From: Sedimenticola sp.
Lineage (GTDB): Bacteria > Pseudomonadota > Gammaproteobacteria > Chromatiales > Chromatiaceae
Length of the DNA stretch: 42,183 bases
Direction of reading: 5' to 3'
NCBI GenBank assembly: GCA_027083925.1
Contig: JALWMK010000112.1
Coordinates: 1-42,183 of the forward strand
In this document: one piece after another, positions 8,932-18,738 of the stretch
How positions within the stretch are numbered: position 1 is the stretch's first letter
How the letters are laid out: each line of letters begins with the position of its first letter
Translations under genes and position numbers: made by a program
Notes under the pieces: model-generated
Told to the model about the DNA's origin: nothing
The model's database searches: none
What the model saw: the letters and a program-made list of their open reading frames with translations, nothing else

Positions 8932-10215
8932 GTGAAATTTACCCGGCTGGATGACTGGCTGAACTGGCAGGAAGGTCTCAACCCGAAAACCATTGATCTG
9001 GGACTGGAGCGGGTGCAGCAGGTTGGGCAAAAACTCATCCCTGCGGATCTTGTCTCCAGCACGGTGATCAGCATTGCCGGCACCAATGGCAAAGGCTCCA
9101 CCGTTGCCCTGTTCGAAACCATACTCGGGCAGGCGGGCTACAGCACCGGCAGTTATACATCCCCCCATTTGCTGTGTTACAACGAGCGTATCCGTCTTGA
9201 TGGCATACCTGTTGCTGATGAAAAGATCGTAGAGGCTTTCCAGGCTATCGACGAAGCCAGGGCAGACATTCCTCTTACCTATTTTGAATATGGCACCCTG
9301 GCAGCCCTGTATATCTTTTCCCGGGATACGCCGGATGTGGTGCTCCTGGAGGTCGGGTTGGGAGGCCGCCTGGATGCGGTGAACATCATCGATGCGGATC
9401 TGGCCATGATTACCAGCATCGCCCTGGATCACCAGGAATGGCTGGGCAACGACAGGGAAAGCATCGGCAGAGAAAAAGCCGGGATCTTTCGTTCCGGAAA
9501 GCCAGCGGTGTTTTCCGGCAGGGATATGCCGGGGAGTATCGCCAGGGAGGCGGAGAAGCGGCAAACCAGACTGTATGTGAATGGCCTGGATTTTCGCTCT
9601 GAAGAGGAGGAGGGGCACTGGAGCTGGTACGGTTCAGCACGGTCGCTGCGTGACTTGCCGTATCCTGCCTTGCCCGGTCAACACCAGCTGGACAATGCCG
9701 CTGCTGTTCTCATGGCTTTTGAGGTGCTTTCTCACTGTATTCCCGTGAGCCAGACCGCTATTCGCCGGGGCCTGGAATCGGTCAGCTTGCCCGGCAGGCA
9801 ACAAGTGCTGGAAATGGATGGCATACAGTGGGTTTTGGATGTGGCGCACAACCCTCATGCTGTAGGGGCATTGCGGCGCTGGTTGCGGGAAAGCCCCGTA
9901 CCTGGACGCACTTTGGCCGTACTGGGCATGCTGCGTGACAAAGATGTCGCCGCTGTACTGGAGTTGATGCAGGAGCAGGTGCAGGAATGGCATTTGGCCA
10001 CCATTGGCAATGACCGGGGCCTGACGGCAGAGACGCTTGCCAGGGTGGCGAGGGAGATGCCGGGAGCCTTCTCTTTGAAGATACATGCGACTGTGGAAAA
10101 AGCGATGCGGGCAGTGGCCAGGGAGGTTGCCGCAGGGGACAGGGTAGTGGTTTTTGGCTCCTTTCACACCGTTGCCGGGGCGCTGAAAAGCCCTGTGATT
10201 AAACAGGCCTGGTAG
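8932..10215 (+). CDS. folC: Bifunctional folylpolyglutamate / dihydrofolate synthase
   Basis: FolC adds glutamate to dihydropteroate and to folates in an ATP-dependent cytosolic reaction. The P-loop is GTNGKGSTVALFE, and SYTSPHLLCYNERIRLDG is the second signature. LEVGLGGRLDAVNI and LDHQEWLG are the Mur-ligase-type central motifs. The start is GTG with TGAGGA nine nt upstream. The length is 427 residues. It lies 21 nt after accD; the next gene, a SPOR protein, begins 90 nt later. Confidence 0.95.
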   Translation: MKFTRLDDWLNWQEGLNPKTIDLGLERVQQVGQKLIPADLVSSTVISIAGTNGKGSTVALFETILGQAGYSTGSYTSPHLLCYNERIRLDGIPVADEKIVEAFQAIDEARADIPLTYFEYGTLAALYIFSRDTPDVVLLEVGLGGRLDAVNIIDADLAMITSIALDHQEWLGNDRESIGREKAGIFRSGKPAVFSGRDMPGSIAREAEKRQTRLYVNGLDFRSEEEEGHWSWYGSARSLRDLPYPALPGQHQLDNAAAVLMAFEVLSHCIPVSQTAIRRGLESVSLPGRQQVLEMDGIQWVLDVAHNPHAVGALRRWLRESPVPGRTLAVLGMLRDKDVAAVLELMQEQVQEWHLATIGNDRGLTAETLARVAREMPGAFSLKIHATVEKAMRAVAREVAAGDRVVVFGSFHTVAGALKSPVIKQAW

Positions 10216-10305
10216 TTTTGCTGTTCGGGGTGGAAAAACATATTCGCGTGAAAAACTGCACGGGTTATACTATGACCTTTACGTTCCTGGGTCTGGATCC
10301 AAACT

Positions 10306-10923
10306 GTGGATGAACAGTTAAAGCGCCGCCTTATTGGTGCCTCGGTGCTGGTCGCTTTGGCAATCATTTTTCTGCCTATGTTGCTTAGCCACAAGCCGGT
10401 TGTCAGGCACCCGGAAAAAATGGCTTCCATCCCCGAGGAGCCGGTGCGGAACTTTGACCCTTCCCTGTTGCAGGATGCGCCTCCGAAGGAGGAGCGACCC
10501 ACTCCCGAAATCCCGCCAGCCAGCCCTATGCCGGCCCCGGATGTTACCGCCGCACCCCCGGCGCCTGTTGCAGTGAAGCCTGAGGCCAAACCAAAGCCCC
10601 CTGTGGTTTCCGAAAAAAAACCCGAGATAACCATCGGGCAGAAAGCCGAGAAAAAGCCGGTCGTCCCCAAACCCTCATCTTCTCCTTCCGCCTGGGTGGT
10701 GCAGGTAGCCAGTTTCTCTTCTCGCGCCAGTGCTGAAAAACTGGTGAAGAAGCTACGCAAGGCAGGGCTGGATACGATGAATCCGGCGGCGGTCATTGTC
10801 GCTGGCAAGAAGTATTTTCGGGTTCAGGTAGGGCCGGAGCTTGACAAGAAACGTGCGCAAAAGCTGCTTCCACGCATCAACAAGATTTCCGGCGTCCAAG
10901 GCCAGATTGTCCGGTACCCCTGA
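10306..10923 (+). CDS. dedD: DedD-like SPOR-domain cell-division protein
   Basis: DedD-type proteins bind denuded septal peptidoglycan and assist constriction. The 205-residue product has a short cytosolic N-terminus (DEQLKRRLIG), one membrane span (about 10-27), a proline- and lysine-rich periplasmic linker (about 55-125) and a C-terminal SPOR domain (about 128-205, beginning SAWVVQVASFSS). The start is GTG at 10306; the wording after it matches the usual beginning of DedD. It is placed between folC and cvpA as in pseudomonads and E. coli. cvpA begins two bases after its stop. Confidence 0.9.
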   Translation: MDEQLKRRLIGASVLVALAIIFLPMLLSHKPVVRHPEKMASIPEEPVRNFDPSLLQDAPPKEERPTPEIPPASPMPAPDVTAAPPAPVAVKPEAKPKPPVVSEKKPEITIGQKAEKKPVVPKPSSSPSAWVVQVASFSSRASAEKLVKKLRKAGLDTMNPAAVIVAGKKYFRVQVGPELDKKRAQKLLPRINKISGVQGQIVRYP

Positions 10924-10925
10924 GC

Positions 10926-11504
10926 ATGGCTGATACGCAGCTCATCTGGGTGGATTTTGTCATACTGGGCATGGTTCTGATCTCGGCCTTGATCAGTCTC
11001 ATCCGTGGCTTTGTGCGGGAGGCTTTTTCCTTGGCCGTATGGGTGCTGTCGTTCTGGATCAGCTGGACATTCTTTCGTGATCTTTCCCTGCGTATGGAGC
11101 CTTTTGTCACCACACCATCGGTGCGTCTGGGTGTGGCCTTTGTTATCCTCATGATTTTGTCCCTGGTGGTGGGCGGGTTGTTGAACTATCTGGTGATTCG
11201 TCTCATCAACAGCACCGGGTTGAGTGGTAGCGACCGTTTCATCGGTATGATTTTTGGTCTTGCCAGAGGGGTATTGCTGATGGCGATTCTGGTGTTGCTG
11301 GCCGGATTGACGCCTCTGCCGCAGGATCCCTGGTGGCAGCAGTCTGTGCTGATTCCCTATTTTCAGGAACTGGCGCTGTGGTTGAAGGAACTGCTGCCGC
11401 CGGAGGTGGCAGACAAGTTTCAGTTTTTGACTGCCGGTTTGACGGATTTGCCGAAGCCGGAAACTGTCGTCCCGGCGCCATCAGCGCCGCCGCTGGCGCA
11501 GTAA
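10926..11504 (+). CDS. cvpA: CvpA family inner-membrane protein
   Basis: CvpA is a small multi-span inner-membrane protein first linked to colicin V export and later to envelope stress tolerance; its biochemical role is unsettled. The 192-residue product begins WVDFVILGMVLISALISLIR and shows four hydrophobic segments (about 8-25, 32-50, 70-90 and 112-132), followed by a soluble C-terminal tail. It is two bases from the SPOR gene and precedes purF, the classic context for this family. Confidence 0.93.
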   Translation: MADTQLIWVDFVILGMVLISALISLIRGFVREAFSLAVWVLSFWISWTFFRDLSLRMEPFVTTPSVRLGVAFVILMILSLVVGGLLNYLVIRLINSTGLSGSDRFIGMIFGLARGVLLMAILVLLAGLTPLPQDPWWQQSVLIPYFQELALWLKELLPPEVADKFQFLTAGLTDLPKPETVVPAPSAPPLAQ

Positions 11505-11536
11505 CTGCTTGTGCAGCCTGCCGGACAGGAATTAGT

Positions 11537-11578
11537 ATGAACAGTTCATTGTTGATGATGCACTTCAGGAAGCTCTGA
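11537..11578 (+). CDS. Possible 13-codon leader ORF upstream of purF
   Basis: The [16 protein letters not shown] has an ACAGGA ribosome-binding site six bases before its ATG and stops four bases before the purF start. Such spacing would allow translational coupling. The sequence has no evident regulatory codon bias and no known homologue comes to mind. It could be chance. Confidence 0.25.
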   Translation: MNSSLLMMHFRKL

Positions 11579-11582
11579 TCTC

Positions 11583-13097
11583 ATGTGTGGAATTGTTGGT
11601 ATCGTAGGTACGGGGCCTGTCAACCAGTCCTTGTACGATGCATTGCTGGTGCTGCAGCACCGTGGTCAGGATGCTGCTGGCATCGTTACCTGTGAAAACG
11701 GGAAGCTGCATTTGCGCAAGAACAACGGCCTTGCCAGTGATGTGTTCAAAACTGATCACATGATCCGGCTGCGGGGGAATATGGGCGTAGGGCATGTGCG
11801 CTATCCCACCGCTGGTTGTTCTTCTTCGGCGGAAGCACAACCTTTCTATGTGAACTCTCCCTATGGCATTGTTCTTGCGCACAATGGCAATTTGACCAAT
11901 GCAGACGAGCTGAAGCAGGATCTTTTTCGTGAAGACCTGCGCCATATCAATACAGAATCTGATTCAGAGATTCTGCTGAATATCTTTGCCCACGGGCTGA
12001 GTTCCTATCCGCCACATCTGACACTTGATGAAGAAGATATTTTTCGCGCAGTGGAAACGGTGCACAAACGTTGCCGTGGGGGCTATGCTGCTGTCGCAAT
12101 GATTCCCGGCTATGGCGTGATTGCCTTTCGGGATCCTCATGGCATCCGTCCAGTGGTGTTTGGCGAACGTGACACGCCTGACGGCAAGGAATTCATGATC
12201 GCTTCCGAGAGTGTTGCCCTGGATACCCTGGGCTTTAGACTGGTGCGGGATGTAGCCCCCGGGGAAGCAATTATCATCACCCGTAGCGGTGAGTTTTATG
12301 CCAGGCAGTGCGCAGAAGAGGCGGTACGCTCGCCCTGTATCTTCGAGTTTGTATATTTTGCCAGACCCGATTCCATCATCGATGATATTTTCGTGCACAA
12401 GGCGCGGTTGCGCATGGGCGTCAAGCTGGCAAAGAAAATCCGGAACGAATGGCCGGATCATGATATCGATGTGGTCATTCCTATACCGGATACCAGCCGC
12501 ACCGCCGCGCTGAGCCTGGCAAACAAGCTCAAACTGCCCTATACGGAAGGATTCATCAAGAACCGCTATATCGGCCGCACCTTTATTATGCCGGGGCAGA
12601 CTGCCCGAAAGAAATCCGTGCGCCGCAAGCTCAACCCCATTGATGTAGAGTTCAAGGGCAAGAACGTGCTGCTGGTGGATGACTCTATTGTACGCGGCAC
12701 CACCTCCAAGCAAATTGTGCAGATGGCCAGGGATGCGGGCGCCAACAAGGTATATCTGGCCTCGGCAGCCCCCCCGGTGCGTTTCCCCAATGTCTATGGC
12801 ATCGACATGCCAGCGGCTTCGGAACTGGTTGCGCACCGCCGCACCACAGAAGAGATCTGTCAGATCATCGGCGCGGACAAATTGATCTATCAGGATTTGC
12901 AAGACCTGATTGATGCGGTGCAGAAGAAGGGTATGGTCAAGGTTGATCGTTTTGATGCCTCGGTTTTCAATGGCGAGTATGTTACCGGTGACGTGAGCAG
13001 CGAGTATCTGCAAGTGTTGGAGAATGATCGTAATGACCATGCCAAAGCCCAGCGGGATACCAAAGCAGATGTGATCGATTTGCACAATGGAGCCTGA
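11583..13097 (+). CDS. purF: Amidophosphoribosyltransferase
   Basis: PurF makes phosphoribosylamine from PRPP and glutamine, the first step of purine synthesis. The N-terminus MCGIVGIVG exposes the nucleophilic Cys after methionine removal. GHVRYPTAG and AHNGNLTN are class II glutamine-amidotransferase motifs. The C-terminal transferase domain has the PRPP loop [13 protein letters not shown] (about 360-372). The absence of a propeptide and the length of 504 residues fit the enterobacterial form, which lacks an iron-sulfur cluster. AGGAAG at 11568-11573 serves as ribosome-binding site. I see no PurR operator. metZ begins one base after the stop. Confidence 0.97.
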   Translation: MCGIVGIVGTGPVNQSLYDALLVLQHRGQDAAGIVTCENGKLHLRKNNGLASDVFKTDHMIRLRGNMGVGHVRYPTAGCSSSAEAQPFYVNSPYGIVLAHNGNLTNADELKQDLFREDLRHINTESDSEILLNIFAHGLSSYPPHLTLDEEDIFRAVETVHKRCRGGYAAVAMIPGYGVIAFRDPHGIRPVVFGERDTPDGKEFMIASESVALDTLGFRLVRDVAPGEAIIITRSGEFYARQCAEEAVRSPCIFEFVYFARPDSIIDDIFVHKARLRMGVKLAKKIRNEWPDHDIDVVIPIPDTSRTAALSLANKLKLPYTEGFIKNRYIGRTFIMPGQTARKKSVRRKLNPIDVEFKGKNVLLVDDSIVRGTTSKQIVQMARDAGANKVYLASAAPPVRFPNVYGIDMPAASELVAHRRTTEEICQIIGADKLIYQDLQDLIDAVQKKGMVKVDRFDASVFNGEYVTGDVSSEYLQVLENDRNDHAKAQRDTKADVIDLHNGA

Positions 13098-13098
13098 A

Positions 13099-14283
13099 AT
13101 GGACGATTATTCTGATTGGAAAATGGCAACGCTGGCGGTTCGTGCAGGCCACCATCGAACTGCCGAGGGAGAACATTCCCCGCCCATTTTTACGACTTCT
13201 AGTTATGTATATAAAAGCGCAGCCCAGGCCGCCGCCCGTTTTTCCGGTGACGAAGCCGGTAACATCTACTCGCGCTTTACCAATCCCACCGTAAGGAATT
13301 TTGAGGAGCGCCTGGCCGTTATGGAAGGGGGTGAGGCCTGTGTGGCTACGGCTACGGGCATGGCGGCGATCATGACCACTTGTGTGGGGCTGCTGGAGCA
13401 GGGTGATCATCTGCTTAGTTCCCGCAGCATTTTTGGCAGCACGGTAATCTTGTTCAACAAGTATCTGGGGCGTTTTGGCATAGAAACCTCCTATGTTCCC
13501 CTGACGGATACCGATGCCTGGCGAGCCGCCATTCGGCCCAATACCAGAATGCTGTTTGTGGAAACACCGTCCAATCCCCTGGGAGAGCTGGGCGATATAC
13601 AGGCGTTGGCTGATCTGGCTCATGAACATGATTGTCTGCTGGTGGTGGATAACTGTTTCTGCACCCCTGTGTTGCAACGTCCGCTGGATTTTGGCGCTGA
13701 TATTGTGATCCACTCCGCTACCAAATATCTGGATGGCCAGGGACGCTGCATGGGCGGAGCGGTCGTCGGGGACAGAAACAAAGTTGGTGAAGATGTCTAT
13801 GGCGTGTTGCGCACCACAGGCCCCAGCATGAGTCCTTTCAATGCCTGGGTATTCCTTAATGGCCTGGAGACCCTGGATTTGCGCATGAAAGCCCATTCCG
13901 CCAATGCCGCAGAACTTGCCCGATGGTTGCAAGAGCAGCCCGGGGTAATTCGTGTATATTATCCGGGACTTGAAAGCCACCCGCAAAATGCGTTGGCGAG
14001 CAAGCAGATGAAACTGCCTGGCGGTGTGCTTTCCTTTGCCGTCGAAGGCGGCCAGGCAGCTGCCTGGAAAGTGATTGATGCCACGCGGCTGCTGTCCATC
14101 ACGGCCAACCTCGGGGATACCAAAAGCACGGTGACTCACCCGGCCAGCACCACCCATGGCCGTGTTGCGCCAGAAGAGCGGGCTGCGTCTGGCATCAGTG
14201 ACGGGTTGATCCGTATTTCCGTGGGTCTTGAGGATATTGCAGACATCAAGGCGGATCTCGCCCGCGGGCTGGGCAGTCTTTGA
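13099..14283 (+). CDS. metZ: O-succinylhomoserine sulfhydrylase
   Basis: MetZ uses pyridoxal phosphate to turn O-succinylhomoserine and sulfide directly into homocysteine, the direct-sulfhydrylation route to methionine. It is a Cys/Met-metabolism PLP enzyme of 394 residues. IYSRFTNPT and [10 protein letters not shown] are family motifs, and Lys209 in [12 protein letters not shown] should bind PLP. GGAG at 13089-13092 favours ATG 13099 over ATG 13087, which would overlap purF. The cvpA-purF-metZ order is as in Pseudomonas and supports MetZ rather than a cystathionine enzyme. Confidence 0.92.
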   Translation: MDDYSDWKMATLAVRAGHHRTAEGEHSPPIFTTSSYVYKSAAQAAARFSGDEAGNIYSRFTNPTVRNFEERLAVMEGGEACVATATGMAAIMTTCVGLLEQGDHLLSSRSIFGSTVILFNKYLGRFGIETSYVPLTDTDAWRAAIRPNTRMLFVETPSNPLGELGDIQALADLAHEHDCLLVVDNCFCTPVLQRPLDFGADIVIHSATKYLDGQGRCMGGAVVGDRNKVGEDVYGVLRTTGPSMSPFNAWVFLNGLETLDLRMKAHSANAAELARWLQEQPGVIRVYYPGLESHPQNALASKQMKLPGGVLSFAVEGGQAAAWKVIDATRLLSITANLGDTKSTVTHPASTTHGRVAPEERAASGISDGLIRISVGLEDIADIKADLARGLGSL

Positions 14284-14861
14284 CTCCTGGGGATGTTGTC
14301 GAGAAATGGAATCAGCGGCATCAGGAGGCTGGTAGCCAGGGCAGTGCCGCCCAGGTGTTGCTGAGAAACAGGCATTTGCTGCCGCATTCGGGAAAAGCGC
14401 TGGATCTTGCCTGCGGGCGCGGGGCGAATGCCATGCTTCTGGCGCAATCCGCTCTTGAAACCCATGCCTGGGATTTTTCCTCCGTCGCCATTGCGCAGCT
14501 GGAGGAACATGCCCGGGAAAACGGCTTGAAGATCGAAACGCAGGTCAGGGATGTGGTGGCTTGTCCTCCTGAAGCAGCCAGTTTTGATCTGATTCTGGTA
14601 TCGTTTTTCCTTGAACGCACGCTCATCCCACGGCTGATTCAGGCACTGCGGCCAAAGGGTATGATCTTCTGCCAGACATTTGTGCAGGAGGTGTATCTGG
14701 ACAGAGGGCCGTCAACGAATGCCTGGCGTCTGGAAAAGAATGAGCTGCTGCATTTGTTTCAGGGGCTGCAGGTACATTATTACCGGGAAGACGGGGGAAT
14801 CTGTTCACAGCCCACAGGCGTATCGGATCTGGCCATGATTGTTGCATCAAAGGGAGCCTAG
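14280..14861 (+). CDS. TehB-like SAM-dependent methyltransferase
   Basis: This is a class I methyltransferase of 193 residues with the SAM-binding motif ALDLACGRGANA (about 40-51) and the post-motif FDLILVSFFLERTLIP. It resembles the TehB/tellurite-resistance group, but the substrate cannot be read from the sequence. The only reasonable start is TTG at 14280, overlapping the metZ stop (TTGA); the next in-frame ATG lies beyond motif I. It may be coupled to metZ translation. The perM-like gene follows after three bases. Confidence 0.8.
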   Translation: MTPGDVVEKWNQRHQEAGSQGSAAQVLLRNRHLLPHSGKALDLACGRGANAMLLAQSALETHAWDFSSVAIAQLEEHARENGLKIETQVRDVVACPPEAASFDLILVSFFLERTLIPRLIQALRPKGMIFCQTFVQEVYLDRGPSTNAWRLEKNELLHLFQGLQVHYYREDGGICSQPTGVSDLAMIVASKGA

Positions 14862-14864
14862 AAC

Positions 14865-15902
14865 ATGCCACAAAGACTGACTGCAACCATCGTCGCCCTG
14901 GCCGCAGTAATTGCTTTCCTGGTAATCGGCAAGTCACTGCTGGTGCCTTTTGCCATCGCGTTGATTATCTGGTACATCATCGATGCCATTTCCCTGAAAA
15001 TCCACGGCCTCTCCATTTACGGTATCCAGCCTTTTCAGCATGTAAGCCTTTTCCTGGCGCTGATGGTGGTTGTCCTGCTGTTGAGTGGTATGGTGCAAAT
15101 GATTGGCGATACTGTGGAGCAGGTCAAAATGGCAGCGCCAAATTATCAGGACAATGTTACAAAGATCCTGGAGCGTTTGGCCTCGCTAACCGGCGTAGAG
15201 GTGGCTCCTGCCATCGCCCACTGGGCAAAAGATCTGGATCTTGGCGGGATCATCGGTAGTTTTGCAGCCGCAATCATGGGGTTGGCCGGGAACGCGGGAC
15301 TGGTTGCTATCTATGTAGTGTTCCTGCTACTGGAAGAGCGCTATTTTGGCATCAAATTGCGCATTATGTTTCCGGATGCCGACAGGCACAGGAAAATCAC
15401 CCGGATGCTCGATGCCATACAGCTCCAGATCCGCCAGTATGTGTATATCAAGACCATGGTAAGCGCCCTGACCGGGATTCTCAGCTATGTTGTTTTGCTG
15501 TGGGTGGGGGTGGACTATGCACCGTTCTGGGCATTGCTGATCTTCATGCTGAACTACATCCCGACTATTGGATCCATGATTGCGGTGCTGCTGCCGACAG
15601 CACTGTCGCTGGTGCAGTTCGACACTTTCGGGCCTTTCATTACCTTGCTTGTCTCACTGGGGACGCTGCAAGTGCTTATCGGCAATGTGCTTGAGCCGCG
15701 CCTGATGGGGTCATCGCTCAATCTTAGCCCGCTGGTGGTGATTCTTGCACTGTCGTTCTGGGGACAGATGTGGGGTGTGACCGGTATGTTCCTGAGCGTA
15801 CCCATTACCGTGATCAGCATGATTGTTCTGGCGAATTTCCCTCAGACCCGGGCGATTGCCGTGGCCATGTCGGAAAATGGCCGGCTGAAGATCAGCACCT
15901 GA
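14865..15902 (+). CDS. AI-2E/PerM family membrane protein
   Basis: This is a 345-residue polytopic inner-membrane protein of the PerM/TqsA (AI-2E exporter) family. It has two N-terminal spans (about 5-40 and 55-80), a soluble helical insert around 85-125 and a C-terminal membrane block. The block contains LNYIPTIGSMIAVLLP and the conserved GNVLEPRLMGSSLNLSPLVV segment, both family hallmarks. Members include sodium-driven and quorum-signal exporters; the cargo here is unknown. GGAG lies ahead of the ATG. The last 11 bases overlap the convergent acetyltransferase gene. Confidence 0.9.
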   Translation: MPQRLTATIVALAAVIAFLVIGKSLLVPFAIALIIWYIIDAISLKIHGLSIYGIQPFQHVSLFLALMVVVLLLSGMVQMIGDTVEQVKMAAPNYQDNVTKILERLASLTGVEVAPAIAHWAKDLDLGGIIGSFAAAIMGLAGNAGLVAIYVVFLLLEERYFGIKLRIMFPDADRHRKITRMLDAIQLQIRQYVYIKTMVSALTGILSYVVLLWVGVDYAPFWALLIFMLNYIPTIGSMIAVLLPTALSLVQFDTFGPFITLLVSLGTLQVLIGNVLEPRLMGSSLNLSPLVVILALSFWGQMWGVTGMFLSVPITVISMIVLANFPQTRAIAVAMSENGRLKIST

Positions 15903-16377
15903 GCTTCTTTTCCCAGAACAGCGCCTGGCCCAGTGCAGGATCCAGTTCGTAGCTGCAAAAGCCAAATTTCCTGTAGGCATTTTTTGCGGTCTGATTTCCC
16001 TCCAGCACTTCCAGTGTGAGTTTGCAGCAGCCGCGCTGATAGGCGATCTGTTCCACTTTTTCAAGCATCATCTGGCTGACGCCTTGCCCGCGATATCCTG
16101 CCATAACAGTGACATCGTGAATATTGAGCAACGGCCTGGCCTGAAATGTAGACAGACCCTGAAAGCAATTGACCAGTCCCACGGGCATATCTCCATCAAA
16201 CGCAAGAATACTCAGGGCGCCTGGCTGGGCCATCAGTGCAGGGATAAGTCTCTGTCTGGCACTGGTGCTCAACGGCTTGTTGCCGCCCATGGGGTCACGG
16301 GCGTAGGCATCGAGCAGATACAGAATGGCCTGTTGATGAGCCGGGCTTTGATAGTCAGCAATGACGATTTCAATCAT
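15892..16377 (-). CDS. GNAT family N-acetyltransferase
   Basis: This 161-residue GNAT-fold enzyme would transfer an acyl group from acetyl-CoA to an amine. The acetyl-CoA loop is visible in VMAGYRGQGVSQMM, and the C-terminal LEVLEGNQTAKNAYRKFGF is the usual beta-5/alpha-4 segment. The substrate is unknown. It begins six bases after the nadB stop on the same strand, so the two genes are probably co-transcribed. Its 3' end overlaps the opposing perM-like gene by 11 bases. Confidence 0.88.
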   Translation of the reverse strand: MIEIVIADYQSPAHQQAILYLLDAYARDPMGGNKPLSTSARQRLIPALMAQPGALSILAFDGDMPVGLVNCFQGLSTFQARPLLNIHDVTVMAGYRGQGVSQMMLEKVEQIAYQRGCCKLTLEVLEGNQTAKNAYRKFGFCSYELDPALGQALFWEKKLRC

Positions 16378-16383
16378 GGGGCG

Positions 16384-18006
16384 CTAACGTTTGCTGGAGA
16401 CGTAGTTGTCAGGAATCAGGATGGTAGGCTGACGTTGGTTTTCATCTTGCCAGGGGTAGTCCCGGTTGAAATGCAGGCCGCGGCTTTCCCGGCGGCGCAT
16501 GGCCGACAGAATGATCAGCTCCGCGACATCAGCGAGATTGCGCAGCTCCAGCAGGTCATTGGTCACACGGAAATTGCTGTAATATTCCTGTATTTCGTGC
16601 TGCAGCAGATTGATGCGGCGTCTTGCCCTGGCGAGGCGCTTGTTGCGGCGGACGATGCCTACATAATCCCACATGAATCGCCGTAATTCATCCCAGTTGT
16701 GTGCCACCACCACAGCCTCATCCGAATCGGTAACCCGGCTTTCGTCCCAGCGCAGCCGGGGAGGGCGGGGCGTTTCCTCCTTTTGCAGCTGGCAGCTAAT
16801 GTCTGTAGCGGCAAGTTCACTGAATACCAGGCACTCCAGCAGGGAATTGCTGGCCATGCGGTTGGCGCCATGCAGTCCGGTATAGGCCGTTTCGCCAACC
16901 GCGTACAAGCCAAGAATATCTGTATGGGCTGTCTTGTCTGTCCAGACGCCGCCGCAGGTATAGTGGGCGGCGGGTACAACGGGAATGGGCTCACGGGTGA
17001 TATCTATTCCCAGCTCCAGGCATTTGCTGTAAACGGTCGGGAAATGGCTGCGGATGAAATTCGTCTCTCTGTGGCTGATGTCCAGAAAAACACTGTCCAG
17101 GCCATGCTGTTTCATTTCGTTGTCGATGGCGCGGGCCACGATATCCCGGGGTGCCAGTTCGCCCCGTTTGTCATAGGCATCCATGAAGCGTTTGCCATTG
17201 GGCAATACAAGGATGCCCCCTTCTCCACGCACGGCTTCCGTTACCAGGAATGATTTGGCATCTGTATGATAAAGGCAGGTGGGATGGAACTGGATGAACT
17301 CCATATTGGCGATGCGGCAGCCTGCGCGCCAGCCCATGGCAATGCCATCGCCCGTTGCCACATCGGGATTGCTGGTATAGAGATAGACCTTGTTCGAGCC
17401 GCCTGTGGCCAGCACTACACAGCGGGCGCCGATGGATTTCACCCGGTCGTCCTTGAGGTTCAGCAAGTAGGCGCCATAGCAGCGCCTGGGCTGCTTGCCG
17501 TTGCCTCGCGGGGTGCAGATGAGGTCGATGGCAATATGGTATTCCAGTAGCGTAATGTTGGAGCGTTGGCGCACCTGGTTCTCAAGGCTCAGTTCCACCA
17601 TTTTACCTGTTGCATCTGCTGCATGAACAACCCGGCGGTGGCTGTGGCCGCCTTCCCTGGTCAGGTGGTAGCCCGATGATCCTGTAGAGGGTTGCTGGGT
17701 GAATTCAACCCCCTGGTTCAGCAGCCAGCGGATGTTCTGCGGGCCGTTTTTCACCACCAGCTTGACGATTTCTTCATCGCACAGGCCTGCGCCGGCGCGC
17801 AAGGTGTCCTGGATGTGGGATTCGAGAGAATCAGCCTCATCCAGCACTGCAGAGATACCGCCCTGGGCATACAGTGTGTTGCCCTCTATCAGTTCCCGCT
17901 TGGCAATCACGGCGATACTGGTGTCGGAAGGCAGGCGCAGAGCCAAGCTGAGGCCAGCTGCGCCGCTGCCAATAATTAAAACATCATAATCTGTTTTTTT
18001 TGACAT
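16384..18006 (-). CDS. nadB: L-aspartate oxidase
   Basis: NadB oxidises aspartate to iminoaspartate, using FAD, for NAD synthesis. The FAD-binding [11 protein letters not shown] is at the N-terminus, and [14 protein letters not shown] and the [12 protein letters not shown] active-site segment are typical of aspartate oxidases. It has 540 residues from the ATG at 18006; a TTG four codons upstream is less likely. No strong Shine-Dalgarno is seen. It is divergent from rpoE, the same arrangement as in Pseudomonas and E. coli. The succinate dehydrogenase flavoprotein is excluded by length and context. Confidence 0.96.
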   Translation of the reverse strand: MSKKTDYDVLIIGSGAAGLSLALRLPSDTSIAVIAKRELIEGNTLYAQGGISAVLDEADSLESHIQDTLRAGAGLCDEEIVKLVVKNGPQNIRWLLNQGVEFTQQPSTGSSGYHLTREGGHSHRRVVHAADATGKMVELSLENQVRQRSNITLLEYHIAIDLICTPRGNGKQPRRCYGAYLLNLKDDRVKSIGARCVVLATGGSNKVYLYTSNPDVATGDGIAMGWRAGCRIANMEFIQFHPTCLYHTDAKSFLVTEAVRGEGGILVLPNGKRFMDAYDKRGELAPRDIVARAIDNEMKQHGLDSVFLDISHRETNFIRSHFPTVYSKCLELGIDITREPIPVVPAAHYTCGGVWTDKTAHTDILGLYAVGETAYTGLHGANRMASNSLLECLVFSELAATDISCQLQKEETPRPPRLRWDESRVTDSDEAVVVAHNWDELRRFMWDYVGIVRRNKRLARARRRINLLQHEIQEYYSNFRVTNDLLELRNLADVAELIILSAMRRRESRGLHFNRDYPWQDENQRQPTILIPDNYVSSKR

Positions 18007-18069
18007 AATAGGGAGCAATCTTTTGGGTTTCGACCACAGGGTTCAGACCAGTCAAGTATTCATGAAACA

Positions 18070-18096
18070 GAACTTTATAACAATAAGAATGTCACA
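18070..18096 (+). promoter_or_regulatory. Candidate sigma-E promoter of the rpoE operon
   Basis: GAACTT (18070-18075), 16 nt, then TCACA (18092-18096) fits the GAACTT-N16-TCnnA pattern known for RpoE/AlgU promoters. It lies about 50 nt before the rpoE start, giving a leader of roughly 40 nt. Autoregulation is expected for this operon. Function is inferred from the match and position. Confidence 0.6.
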
Positions 18097-18144
18097 TTGG
18101 CATAAGATTCAAAAGCCATGGGTGTGTGGCTCAGGAAGTGAGCC

Positions 18145-18723
18145 ATGACTTCGAATGCCGAAGCTGACCTCAAGTTGGTGGAACGGGTAAAAAATGGCGA
18201 TAAAAAGGCTTTTGATCTGCTGGTTTTGAAGTACCAGCAAAAGGTGGCAAATATCATCTCGCGCTATATACATGACAGCAGTGAGGTGCTTGATGTCAGC
18301 CAGGAGGCTTTTATCAAGGCTTATCGGGCACTGCCGAAATTTCGCGGCGACAGCGCTTTTTATACCTGGTTGTACCGTATTGCCATCAATACCGCAAAAA
18401 ACCATCTGGCTGCCAAGGGACGCCGACCGCCAACAGATGATGTGGAAGCGGTAACCGCAGAGCAAATGGACTCTGGTGCGAGGCTGAAGGAGTTTGATAC
18501 ACCAGAGCATTTGTTGTTGCAGGATGAAATTGCCCGTACCATTCGGGATGCGCTGAATGAGCTGCCGGATGATTTGCGTACCGCTATTAGTTTGCGGGAG
18601 CTGGAAGGGCTGAGTTATGAAGAAATTGCCCAGGCAATGGATTGTCCAATCGGCACTGTCCGGTCACGCATATTCCGCGCCCGTGATGCGATTGACAAGA
18701 AATTACGTCCTTTATTGAACTGA
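18145..18723 (+). CDS. rpoE: RNA polymerase sigma-E factor (RpoE/AlgU)
   Basis: This ECF sigma factor drives the envelope-stress regulon. The 192-residue product has region 2 (about 25-95, including DVSQEAFIKAYRALPKF and YTWLYRIAINTAKN) and region 4 (about 130-185, including LSYEEIAQAMDCPIGTVRSRIFRAR). AGGAAG lies six bases before the ATG. It is followed by rseA after 15 nt. The complete downstream rseA-rseB-rseC-degP set makes the RpoE/AlgU identity firm and implies control by RseA sequestration. Confidence 0.97.
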   Translation: MTSNAEADLKLVERVKNGDKKAFDLLVLKYQQKVANIISRYIHDSSEVLDVSQEAFIKAYRALPKFRGDSAFYTWLYRIAINTAKNHLAAKGRRPPTDDVEAVTAEQMDSGARLKEFDTPEHLLLQDEIARTIRDALNELPDDLRTAISLRELEGLSYEEIAQAMDCPIGTVRSRIFRARDAIDKKLRPLLN

Positions 18724-18738
18724 CACCGGGAATGCACC

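Noticed and set aside
8260-9618. 452-codon minus-strand open frame across accD and folC
   Set aside because: It spans two certain genes on the plus strand and shows no protein-family features.
14280-14861. True tellurite-resistance gene tehB
   Set aside because: The fold is TehB-like but there is no TehA partner, and the neighbours are methionine and purine genes; the general methyltransferase name is safer.
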